From assembly GCA_964446865.1 (NCBI GenBank), contig CAYURD010000093.1:1-16789 (forward strand): a stretch of 16,789 nt of DNA, in the 5' to 3' direction. Positions 7,827 through 14,746 of this stretch are shown in pieces (position 1 is the first letter of the stretch; each line of letters begins with the position of its first letter). The translations under genes and the position numbers were made by a program. Below the pieces are notes generated by a model. It searched no databases, was not told where the DNA came from, and saw only the letters and a list, made by a program, of their open reading frames with translations. Source of the DNA: Glaciecola sp964446865. Lineage in GTDB: Bacteria > Pseudomonadota > Gammaproteobacteria > Enterobacterales > Alteromonadaceae.

Positions 7827-8849
7827 ATGCGATTAAAACCCTTTGCCCTTATTTCGTTACTCGCAGTCAGTATACCTGCCTTGTCAGACGATAATATTGC
7901 TTATGAAAAGTGCGTGACGAATAAAGCCTTAAGTGGAAGCGGGAGCCTGACACTTGAAAGCATCAGACAAAGCTGTCGCCTAGAATTAGGATTGGCAAAT
8001 AAAGCTGACACGCCAGTGCCTGTTAAAAATGAACAAAAAAGTTTGCTAACACGACGTCTAGAAAGTGAAAAAGCGACCCAGTTTTCCGAGTGGGTGATTA
8101 CGCCTCATAAACAAAACTATGTGCTGCCAATTATCTCTAGTAGCGGCATCAATAAAGATGCATATCGCACCCTTGATGGCTTTGAAGAGAACCTTGAGAG
8201 TTCAGAAGCAAAGTTTCAACTTAGTTTGAAAATACCGCTAAATACAGGTGACCTATTGTTTGAAGGCGACGGTTTATATGCGGGTTTTACCATACAGGCA
8301 TGGTGGCAAATTTATGCAAGCGGTATCTCTAAGCCTTTCAGAGAAACCAATTATCAACCTGAGTTGTTTTATTTAGCGCCAACAAAATGGCAACCATTTG
8401 ATGGAACGACTGCTTTAATGCTTGGTATTGAGCATCAATCAAATGGTAGAGGGCAAGATTTATCACGCAGTTGGAATAGGGTATATGCCAACTTTTTATA
8501 TCAAAAAGATAATTTTGCTCTATCTTTAAGACCTTGGTATCGATTATCTGAAGATCCAAAAGAGTTTGAGTTTGATCCCAAAGGCGATGACAACCCTGAT
8601 ATTGATGAGTTTTTAGGAAATTTTGAACTCGGCTTGGTATACAAATGGCACGATATAGAGTTTAGCTTTCTGGGGCGTCAAAATTTTTCAACCAATAACG
8701 GCGCTGGAGAATTTTCAGTTAGTTTTCCATTGTTTGGCAAGCTTAGAGGTTATGCGACTGCGTTTAATGGATACGGCGAAAGCTTAATTGATTATAATCA
8801 TCAGCAAACCCGCTTTGGTATTGGTGTGTCACTAAACGATATTTTGTAG
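7827..8849 (+). CDS. pldA: Outer-membrane phospholipase A, PldA
   Basis: PldA is a 12-strand outer-membrane barrel that hydrolyses mislocalised phospholipids in the outer leaflet and works as a Ca-dependent dimer. The 340 residues begin with a signal peptide (MRLKPFALISLLAVSIPALS, cut before DDN). The catalytic residues are His203, Ser205 and Asn217 in EHQSNGRGQDLSRSWNRVY. Their 14-residue His-to-Asn spacing equals that of E. coli (H142, S144, N156). YGESLIDYNHQQTRFGIGVSL near the end is the family C-terminal strand signature. An extra ~50-residue periplasmic region (residues 25-95) with two cysteines (29, 50) precedes the barrel. AGGA lies 11 bases upstream of the ATG. No regulatory site is certain in the 118 bases before it. 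Confidence 0.94.
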   Translation: MRLKPFALISLLAVSIPALSDDNIAYEKCVTNKALSGSGSLTLESIRQSCRLELGLANKADTPVPVKNEQKSLLTRRLESEKATQFSEWVITPHKQNYVLPIISSSGINKDAYRTLDGFEENLESSEAKFQLSLKIPLNTGDLLFEGDGLYAGFTIQAWWQIYASGISKPFRETNYQPELFYLAPTKWQPFDGTTALMLGIEHQSNGRGQDLSRSWNRVYANFLYQKDNFALSLRPWYRLSEDPKEFEFDPKGDDNPDIDEFLGNFELGLVYKWHDIEFSFLGRQNFSTNNGAGEFSVSFPLFGKLRGYATAFNGYGESLIDYNHQQTRFGIGVSLNDIL

Positions 8850-9154
8850 CGCATCCAATAAGGCAATTTGAGTTTTTTTAAACTGCAGGTTGACTATACG
8901 CTGACCTCGCATTAAATCCGAAGTTACTTCTTTTTGCACAGCTTAATAATCACTCTAGCACAAGCATAATCTCGCCTTGTCATTATTCTAGTGAATAAAA
9001 AGGATTTTAGTACATGCACAATAATAAAATGAATGACTGTTCAGTATGCATGTTACGTGATAAATTATAACAATATGTTAGCGTAACACAGTATATAAAA
9101 CGTTCTACTAAAGACTTAATTTATCCAATATGACACCTGCTAAGGTTGCTTACC
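8850..9154. other. 305-base AT-rich gap after pldA
   Basis: No convincing gene is seen. It contains an AT-rich run of seven T residues and a short AGTTT/AAACT hairpin near 8871-8884 that might weakly end pldA transcription. An 18-codon open frame at 9014-9070 (MHNNKMNDCSVCMLRDKL) follows an AAGGA by about 10 bases; it is too short to claim as a gene. AT-rich sequence with TATATAAA near 9092-9100 could supply a promoter for the next gene, but no -35 element is clear. Confidence 0.4.
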
Positions 9155-9469
9155 ATGAAAATAATATATTTTATCCTTATTGCTATGTTTACAAGTTCAT
9201 TTGCGAATGCAGTAGATCTTGATACAAAAATAGCAGCCTCGTTTGCGGCAAAATACGATATCTGCTCTAAAAAGATAAAAAACTCTGGTGCGGGTTTAGG
9301 CTGGAAAATCAAAGCCGGGATCGCAAAGGAGAAAGCCGATGAAATAAATCGAGAGCGCTTGCTTGAGCGGGGTTACATCAAGAGTTTTGAGAAAGAGAAG
9401 AAGAAAATAAAACGAAACTGGAATGTGAAGCGTTGCAAAAAATTTGTCAATCAGCACATCGGAAACTAA
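9155..9469 (+). CDS. Small secreted basic protein, unknown function
   Basis: This is a 104-residue protein with a clean signal peptide (MKIIYFILIAMFTSSFANA, cut before VDLD), so it is exported to the periplasm or beyond. The mature part is strongly basic and helical (KEKADEINRERLLERGY, FEKEKKKIKRNWNVKRCKK). It contains two cysteines, residues 37 and 93, that could form a disulfide in the periplasm. The chosen ATG has AAGG about 9 bases before it; a TTG three codons upstream is less likely. I do not recognise the family. It stands alone between pldA and a membrane protein gene, with gaps of about 300 and 60 bases. Confidence 0.65.
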   Translation: MKIIYFILIAMFTSSFANAVDLDTKIAASFAAKYDICSKKIKNSGAGLGWKIKAGIAKEKADEINRERLLERGYIKSFEKEKKKIKRNWNVKRCKKFVNQHIGN

Positions 9470-9529
9470 ACCCCTAAAGAAAGAGATTCGATTTTTCAGT
9501 TAAAAGATACCAAATGCACCCATAACCAT

Positions 9530-10042
9530 ATGCCAAATACAATATCGTTGACTCGCTACCTCTTAGTAAAACAAATCTTGGTGGCGATTGTCTTAAATTT
9601 TATTATTAATGCTGCAATTAGTTATTTGTCATTTAGCCAATTTGATAGTTTATCCGTTTGGGATAAAAACCCTGTATATATTGATATTTTACTAACTTCT
9701 TTGTTGTTGTCTTCTATAAGTTGCTATATCAATTCACGCGTTATCATCAAACAAATTAGAACCGACAATTTACGCCTGCTTCATCAGCCTACCGCGATGA
9801 TATTATCACTTCATAAAGTATCTATATTCAAGCGCAGCGCTGGATTGGGTATTTTCATCTTGTTTGCGGTGGGTTTTCCGGTTTTGTTATTGATGAAGCA
9901 ATGGTGGCCGAGCAGCATAGAGGTGAAAGATTTCGTTTTGTTTAAAGGCGTATTTTCGAGTGTCTTAGCTGGTGTACTCGCCTACCCAATTGCCATATGG
10001 GCCATTAACGAGGCAACTCTTAAAACGCAAGTTGCTCAATAA
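9530..10042 (+). CDS. Putative four-helix inner-membrane protein
   Basis: This is a 170-residue protein with four hydrophobic segments near residues 12-34, 50-68, 106-122 and 137-158. Basic residues lie in the loop between segments 2 and 3 (RVIIKQIRTDNLRLLH...KVSIFKRS), which suggests that loop is cytoplasmic. No enzyme or transporter motif is visible and I do not recognise the family. The Shine-Dalgarno before this ATG is poor, so the start is uncertain, but the frame is long and its membrane pattern is coherent. It lies 60 bases after the small secreted protein gene and 82 before the barrel gene, on the same strand. Confidence 0.65.
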   Translation: MPNTISLTRYLLVKQILVAIVLNFIINAAISYLSFSQFDSLSVWDKNPVYIDILLTSLLLSSISCYINSRVIIKQIRTDNLRLLHQPTAMILSLHKVSIFKRSAGLGIFILFAVGFPVLLLMKQWWPSSIEVKDFVLFKGVFSSVLAGVLAYPIAIWAINEATLKTQVAQ

Positions 10043-10124
10043 AAGAATAAGTCTACATTAATCATTTGTTATTGAGCATGCAAAAGTGTCGATAGCAAAA
10101 GATATTACAAATTGGAGATAACAT

Positions 10125-10961
10125 ATGGCGAAGGTAGCCAAATTAGGCATTGTTTTATTGTCAATCAACAGTAGCGCTTTTGTTTTTGCTAATAGCGAGA
10201 ATATAACGCACAGTGGTTTCCCTTTGGATGAAACTAAGTTTGAAGTTTCGTTTGGTGCTTTTTTACCCTCAGCAAAAACCACAGTAAGAGTAGACAATGA
10301 GCAGCCAGGAGATGGCACCGAAGTCATTTTAGAAGAAGATTTAGGTGTTGAAGATGACAAAGTGTTGGGGCAAGTTGAATTTAAGTACTATTTTGCCAAC
10401 AACAAATCTTCTATTAGTGTAAGTCTGTTTAATTTAAAACGTTCTGGTGAAGCTGCCGTTGAAGTACCGCTTGATTTTGGTAGAACGACTTTTGATAGTG
10501 ACTTACGGCTTGCTACCAAATTTGAAGGCTTTGCTTATCGTCTTAATTATCAGTATGATTTTTACTCTAGCTCAAACTTGTTATTTGGTGTTTCAGCTGG
10601 CATTCATGCAACTGATTTTGATGTGTCATTAAAGTCACTTGATTTCCCAGATCTTACAGACGAAGCAAGTGGCCTTATCCCAGTTCCATTAGTTGGCGTT
10701 TATACTAAATATTTGATGAACGAAAACTGGCTATTATCAGCAGAAGTGGAAGTCATGGATATGGAGGTTGATGATATTAGTGGTAATGCTCGAAACACAT
10801 TTGTTGAACTAGCCTACAAATTAAACGAAAAATGGTTGTTAACAGCAGGATACAACTACTATGACATTGAGGGTGAAGCTAGCGATTTTAGCAGAAATTT
10901 TGCTGGTTTAGTGAATTATAGATATGAAGGCTTTTCGGTTGGCATATCGCTGCGTTTTTAG
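10125..10961 (+). CDS. Outer-membrane beta-barrel protein, unknown function
   Basis: This is a 278-residue exported protein. The signal peptide MAKVAKLGIVLLSINSSAFVFA is followed by alternating beta strands typical of small outer-membrane barrels (FEVSFGAFLPS, QVEFKYYFANN, RLNYQYDFY, LLTAGYNYYDI). The last residues, GISLRF, end in phenylalanine, the BAM recognition signal for outer-membrane insertion. Acidic loops (EEDLGVEDD, EVMDMEVDD) could face the outside. A GGAG ribosome site lies about 8 bases before the ATG. No ligand or enzymatic motif is seen. It could be an OmpW/porin-like or a purely structural barrel. It is convergent with the lipoprotein gene at 11058. Confidence 0.8.
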   Translation: MAKVAKLGIVLLSINSSAFVFANSENITHSGFPLDETKFEVSFGAFLPSAKTTVRVDNEQPGDGTEVILEEDLGVEDDKVLGQVEFKYYFANNKSSISVSLFNLKRSGEAAVEVPLDFGRTTFDSDLRLATKFEGFAYRLNYQYDFYSSSNLLFGVSAGIHATDFDVSLKSLDFPDLTDEASGLIPVPLVGVYTKYLMNENWLLSAEVEVMDMEVDDISGNARNTFVELAYKLNEKWLLTAGYNYYDIEGEASDFSRNFAGLVNYRYEGFSVGISLRF

Positions 10962-11000
10962 TTCTTAGATACCCTATATACTTTCATATAACAGCTAAGA

Positions 11001-11036
11001 TAAAAGCGCCAGTTACGACAATAACAGGCGCTTATA
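11001..11036 (-). terminator. Hairpin terminator between convergent genes
   Basis: AAGCGCC (11004-11010) pairs with GGCGCTT (11027-11033). Beyond one A-A mismatch, GTTA pairs with TAAC around a CGACAA loop. Read on the minus strand, the hairpin is followed by TTTTA, so it best serves as the end of the minus-strand lipoprotein operon. On the plus strand the T-tract is missing, though the stem may still slow polymerase leaving the barrel gene. Confidence 0.65.
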
Positions 11037-11057
11037 AGTAAGTTAATTAATACACAG

Positions 11058-11690
11058 TTAGATCAGTTTGTCTTTTACCATTTGTTTAACAACAGCCCTG
11101 GCAGCGTCTTCGATTATTGAGTTCGCTTCGGTGCCATCAAAAACAGTTGCTTGCGCGCTCCAAACTTTGTCACCCGTTGCGCCAGAATAAAAATCGGCTG
11201 ATATCACAACTGTTGCATTAATGTTCATTTCACGATTAATATCCACTTCTTTATATCGTTTTACAAAAACGTCTAACAGTTTATCGGGACGCGGCCGTTC
11301 TATCACCATCTCGGTGCGCTTTTCATCAACCTCGACTTTGACCGCTGACTCGAGCAAATTAATTACCAATACACCATCTATCTTTTTACTGATAACTAAC
11401 TGCTTGACGGTTTCTTTATTCAAAACAGAATTGGCAGCCATGCTACTAACTGCACTAATTGATGTGCCATTATTGTCGGATATGCTTTTAACTAACTCTT
11501 TTTCCATCTTTGCTCGATTATCTTTCTTTTTGCCAACCGAGACGACAAGAATATTATTGTATGAGTCTTGCCTAACTGAATTTTCATAAAGTTTTTTCAC
11601 TTGTGCGGGCTTGGTAGCGACGCAGCCTGCAACAAACAGAGTTGCGAGTAAAAGCAATAGTGCGGGTACTAGTTTGCCAAATTTAGGCAT
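11058..11690 (-). CDS. Predicted lipoprotein, last gene of TetR operon
   Basis: This is a 210-residue predicted lipoprotein with signal LVPALLLLLATLFVAGC and lipobox Cys23. The frame is open further upstream, into the preceding gene. The ATG at 11690 is chosen because AGGA lies 7 bases before it and a proper signal peptide follows. The mature part alternates helix and strand: NNILVVSVGKKKDNRAKMEKEL, then KKIDGVLVINLLESAVKVEV, then VVISADFYSGATGDKVWSAQ. This is a fold type common in small proteobacterial outer-membrane lipoproteins, with the DGVLV and DKVWSA segments the most recognisable, but I cannot attach a family name. It starts 31 bases after the DUF4136 gene, and the hairpin at 11001-11036 follows. 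Confidence 0.85.
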   Translation of the reverse strand: MPKFGKLVPALLLLLATLFVAGCVATKPAQVKKLYENSVRQDSYNNILVVSVGKKKDNRAKMEKELVKSISDNNGTSISAVSSMAANSVLNKETVKQLVISKKIDGVLVINLLESAVKVEVDEKRTEMVIERPRPDKLLDVFVKRYKEVDINREMNINATVVISADFYSGATGDKVWSAQATVFDGTEANSIIEDAARAVVKQMVKDKLI

Positions 11691-11721
11691 AGTTTTTCCT
11701 TTAAGTAGTGTATTTAAAAAC

Positions 11722-12282
11722 TTATTTATTAGGGAAGGTGCTAAGGATTGAAGCGACAGCATTTGCAACACCTTTGGTTGAACCTGCTCTTTGCTCTGCA
11801 TTTAAACGCGTTTTAGCATAACCGTGCCACACGGGTAATGCTTTTTTACGATCTAACATATCAATGGCGAGCGTTCCCTCTACATATTGATGTACAGATT
11901 GATTTACTTGGGTCCGAACTGGATAGAATTGTTGTCCCCATGTCCATCTTTCAATATCTGAAACGCCAGAGAATGTTTCAAAAACTTTGATTTTGTCTCT
12001 GGCTCCTATCGTAAATGCAACAACAAAGTCAGCGTTATCGGTAACTGATGTCAGAATATAGCCCTTAGCCACAAGCTCATTTTCGATAGCTTGCATAACT
12101 TCAGTAGTAATAAACGGGCTTACAACATAATCACTTTGAACAGTAAATGGTTGACCACTTGCCCATGCAAAGCTCTGGTATTGAGAAAAGTTAGCGGTAG
12201 TATCAAAATCACTGAATACTTTGGGTGAACTTGCGCAAGCAGTGAGCATTGTGGCAAGAATGAGTAAAAAACATGGACGCAT
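11722..12282 (-). CDS. DUF4136-type lipoprotein
   Basis: This is a predicted lipoprotein of 186 residues, with signal MRPCFLLILATMLTAC and lipobox Cys16. The mature start, FSDFDTTANFSQYQSFAW, is the DUF4136 hallmark (a D-F-D...F-x-x-Y-x-T/S-F-x-W pattern). ITTEVMQAIENELVAKGYILT is the family's helix preceding a G-Y-x strand. Function is unknown for the family. Two ATGs are possible, at 12288 and 12282; the second is preferred because AAGGA lies about 9 bases from it and only 3 from the first. It follows the patatin gene by about 20 bases in the same operon, so it is likely co-produced with that enzyme. Confidence 0.88.
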   Translation of the reverse strand: MRPCFLLILATMLTACASSPKVFSDFDTTANFSQYQSFAWASGQPFTVQSDYVVSPFITTEVMQAIENELVAKGYILTSVTDNADFVVAFTIGARDKIKVFETFSGVSDIERWTWGQQFYPVRTQVNQSVHQYVEGTLAIDMLDRKKALPVWHGYAKTRLNAEQRAGSTKGVANAVASILSTFPNK

Positions 12283-12302
12283 ATTCATTTTCCTTTTTAG
12301 GC

Positions 12303-13520
12303 CTACTCTAAGTCAAGAATTGAGGCGCCAGGTCTTACTGCCCTCTCACGCCAGCTCGATGGATCGCGCCCAAGCTTGCGACCTAGTTCAACCAAATCGC
12401 GCATTTTTTGTTCATCAAATAAGTTGTCTGTTTCTGGGATGTCATAGCTTTGAGGTATTGCGACATACTTCATCTGTACATCAAAGTCAGGGCGCTTGTT
12501 GATTAATTGAGAGAATGTTTCTACGTCCTGAATAGTTTGCAGAGTCGAACCGCGCATCAGAGAGACTAATGAACGTGTCGCAATGGCATCCCACGTAGGA
12601 GGGCTAACATCGGGGTCCATGACTAACTTGTTATTGACAACAATCCATATCCTTATTTGGATAGGTTTATCCCTATCAATTTGACCCAAGCCAGCGTCGT
12701 TGTATTCTTCGTATAACCAGCTACGATCGTCGATACCACTTACTACTTGCATCGAAGCACCGCCATCAACATACAGGTTATTGTCAATCATTACGGGTGG
12801 AAAGGCTCCTGGAATTGCTGAAGAAGCAATTAATCTTTCGGTGATCAATTTTTGCGCGTTTGCTACGGTATTTTTAGCCGCCATATCTGCTAAATCCCAA
12901 ACCCGCATTGATCCATAATCTAGATTTGTGGCGCCTACCAATAGCACTTTATTTTGCTTAGAACGCGCTACAATTTGTGACACTAGTTCAGTACTAATAC
13001 TTTCTTCTATCTGCTCATGAAGTTTGCTCGCATCGTATACAGCACTATTGGCAGACAATAATGAAACGAGCAATTTAGCAATTACCATTTGCGGGTCTGG
13101 GTTACGATATAAATCGACAATTGTTTTATACGCATCATCAGTACCAACAAATGCAAATGGCGCAATGAGTGCGCCAGTACTTATTCCGCTAACACTATCA
13201 AAATCTGGACGTTTGGCGCCTTCTTCTTTTACTTCTCCCCAGCTTTCCAAAAAGCCAGCACCAAAAGCACCTAGCGCCCCACCACCCGATAAAACTAAAA
13301 TATCGAATGCTTCTTGTGTATTATTTTTTATCGAATTTGCGTACTCATTTTTTATTCGTATCTCACTTTTTTTAGAGATTTCGCGTAACTCGTTCTGATA
13401 CCTTTGGGAATATTCACCAACATTTGCAATTAGTTCTTCTCTGTCGATATTTCGAATAGGGGCGGCGCATGCACTTATGAATAAAAGTAAGGTTAAAATA
13501 GAAAAGATTTTTTGCTTCAT
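12303..13520 (-). CDS. Patatin-like phospholipase lipoprotein
   Basis: This is a patatin-fold serine acyl hydrolase tethered by lipid, 405 residues long. The signal ILTLLLFISAC gives lipobox Cys18, so the enzyme should sit on a membrane face of the envelope. The catalytic dyad is intact: Ser114 in GISTG (G-x-S-x-G) and Asp252 in VDGGA. The oxyanion glycine loop is SGGGALGAFGAG (78-89). IASSAIPGAFPPV (about 230-243) is the conserved patatin loop before the Asp. A helical, charged linker (about 26-70) separates anchor and enzyme. Substrate could be phospholipid or another acyl ester; sequence alone does not decide. Its ATG overlaps the TGA of the TetR gene (ATGA), implying translational coupling and control by that regulator. 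Confidence 0.94.
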   Translation of the reverse strand: MKQKIFSILTLLLFISACAAPIRNIDREELIANVGEYSQRYQNELREISKKSEIRIKNEYANSIKNNTQEAFDILVLSGGGALGAFGAGFLESWGEVKEEGAKRPDFDSVSGISTGALIAPFAFVGTDDAYKTIVDLYRNPDPQMVIAKLLVSLLSANSAVYDASKLHEQIEESISTELVSQIVARSKQNKVLLVGATNLDYGSMRVWDLADMAAKNTVANAQKLITERLIASSAIPGAFPPVMIDNNLYVDGGASMQVVSGIDDRSWLYEEYNDAGLGQIDRDKPIQIRIWIVVNNKLVMDPDVSPPTWDAIATRSLVSLMRGSTLQTIQDVETFSQLINKRPDFDVQMKYVAIPQSYDIPETDNLFDEQKMRDLVELGRKLGRDPSSWRERAVRPGASILDLE

Positions 13521-14104
13521 TCAATAGTTTCCGATTTTGTAGCAATCGCATTCCAGCATGATTTGATTACTTCGTCTAACATCTTGTCGTTAATGTTTAT
13601 TACATCAACAACATGTTTTCTTGCCATATTTGCGCAAGTCTCGATGCTCAAAGTTGCTAATACATCAATGGGCAAGTCTTTAAAAACACCTTGTTTAACA
13701 CCAGTGTCTAGCATAAGCCCTACTTTGCTGAACAAATCTTTTGCTAATATTTCTTCAGTTCGCCTCGTAATCGCAGGCAGGTAGTCAAACTGACTTTTTG
13801 AAATTATTGCCTCGGGATGATCCACACAATAAGTCCAAAAGTTGCGCCAAATACGGTGAAACTGTTGATGTACTGATGCGTTTTCATCTAGACCTTTAAA
13901 CATATAAGTTGCTAGCGTATACGCATTGCGTTGATGCAGTTTTTGAATCAGGTCTTCTTTATTCTTGAAGTACAAATATGTAGTGCCTGCTGCAACATCC
14001 GCATGTTTTGCGAGTTCTTTCATCGAAAAACCATAGTAACCTTTTTCAGCCATTAGCACGCTGGCAGCATCGAGCAGTTTAGTTTCTTTATTTTGCATAC
14101 TCAT
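13517..14104 (-). CDS. TetR-family transcriptional regulator
   Basis: This is a 195-residue TetR repressor-type protein. The N-terminal helix-turn-helix spans about residues 26-47, with KELAKHADVAAGTTYLYFKNKEDLI the typical TetR pattern up to the YxYFxNKExL signature. The remaining ~140 residues form an all-helical ligand-binding domain of unknown ligand, with LDTGVKQGVFKDLPIDV the usual helix-7/8 region. It is the first gene of the minus-strand operon and overlaps the patatin gene by four bases. A strong promoter and palindromic operator directly precede it, so it very likely represses itself and the three lipoprotein genes. No Shine-Dalgarno is visible before either possible ATG (14104 or 14098). 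Confidence 0.95.
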   Translation of the reverse strand: MSMQNKETKLLDAASVLMAEKGYYGFSMKELAKHADVAAGTTYLYFKNKEDLIQKLHQRNAYTLATYMFKGLDENASVHQQFHRIWRNFWTYCVDHPEAIISKSQFDYLPAITRRTEEILAKDLFSKVGLMLDTGVKQGVFKDLPIDVLATLSIETCANMARKHVVDVININDKMLDEVIKSCWNAIATKSETIE

Positions 14105-14111
14105 TTGACAA

Positions 14112-14129
14112 TGAATGAACGCTCATTCA
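14112..14129. promoter_or_regulatory. Palindromic TetR operator TGAATGA-N4-TCATTCA
   Basis: The 18 bases TGAATGAACGCTCATTCA have two perfect 7-base arms around ACGC. They lie between the -10 box and the TetR start codon, covering the expected transcription start. A repressor bound here would block polymerase. The spacing and arm sequence resemble the known operator of Bacillus FadR, a TetR-family acyl-CoA-responsive repressor; that resemblance is from memory, not a search. Confidence 0.78.
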
Positions 14130-14157
14130 CTATATGGTCCTAGATTAATTTAGTCAA
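14129..14157 (-). promoter_or_regulatory. Sigma70 promoter of the TetR-patatin operon
   Basis: On the minus strand, TTGACT (14157-14152) and TATAGT (14134-14129) are separated by exactly 17 bases, each one or two mismatches from consensus. The expected start site is around 14120-14123, inside the palindrome, giving a leader of only about 20 bases before the TetR ATG and none of the usual Shine-Dalgarno sequence. Confidence 0.75.
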
Positions 14158-14289
14158 CAATATACTAATTATAGACTATAAAAGTTGAGAACTTTAAGTA
14201 TGCTATGTATTTAATCTCTAGCAAGATAGTCTTAGTTCAGAGGATTATCTGAATCACTGACTTTGACAATAAACGTATATGGTAATGGC

Positions 14290-14712
14290 ATGCTGCTCCA
14301 ATTAAGCCTTGGCACACTAATGATCCTGGTAACTTTGCTAATCCAAGTCGCATTTATCGCAAGTAGCATTAAAGTGTTGGGTAAGTTGGGAAGCTGGATT
14401 GGCTCTGGTCAAGTGACTATCAAGTTCATCCAAGTGTTAAGCGCGCTTATCGTCTGGTTGGTGATAGGTTTAACCGTTTGTTGTTGGGCATGGGCATTGC
14501 TTTTTTTGCAATTTGAGATGTTACCAACGCTTGACGATGCGTTATATTTTGCAATTGTAAGTTTTACTACCTTGGGATATGGTGACATAACCTTGAGTAC
14601 CGATTGGCGATTATTAGGCAGCCTGTGCGCAGTTAATGGTCTCATAATTGTTGGTTTAAATACTGCTTTTCTCGTTGAAGCTTTGTCTCGTATTAGAAAC
14701 GCGCAAATCTAA
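14290..14712 (+). CDS. Two-TM potassium channel family protein
   Basis: This is a small inner-membrane ion channel of the Ion_trans_2 type, 140 residues. The selectivity filter TTLGYGD (93-99) matches the K+ channel T-x-G-Y-G-D, with Leu in place of the common Val. A hydrophobic segment (about 4-26), a second before the pore (about 49-73), the pore helix (LDDALYFAIVSF) and a third after it (about 108-130) give a three-segment layout. No RCK or other ligand domain is attached. The start is ambiguous: a TTG at 14263 would add nine residues, and neither site has a good Shine-Dalgarno. The ATG giving MLLQLSLGTLMILVTLLI fits relatives I recall. gltS follows 34 bases later. Confidence 0.85.
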   Translation: MLLQLSLGTLMILVTLLIQVAFIASSIKVLGKLGSWIGSGQVTIKFIQVLSALIVWLVIGLTVCCWAWALLFLQFEMLPTLDDALYFAIVSFTTLGYGDITLSTDWRLLGSLCAVNGLIIVGLNTAFLVEALSRIRNAQI

Positions 14713-14746
14713 TCTTTAGGTAGCTACACATTACTTTTTTGATGAA

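Noticed and set aside
10058..10360. Minus-strand 100-codon frame over the start of the barrel gene
   Set aside because: It overlaps the signal peptide and first strands of a well-supported outer-membrane protein gene and shows only Ser/Pro-rich antisense composition.
13024..13398. 124-codon plus-strand frame inside the patatin gene
   Set aside because: It lies opposite the catalytic region of the patatin lipoprotein and has no ribosome site or recognisable sequence; a shadow frame.
14185..14213. Plus-strand promoter TTGAGA-N17-TATTTA for the channel gene
   Set aside because: The -35 and spacing are good, but the -10 matches consensus at only about half its positions; not strong enough to annotate.
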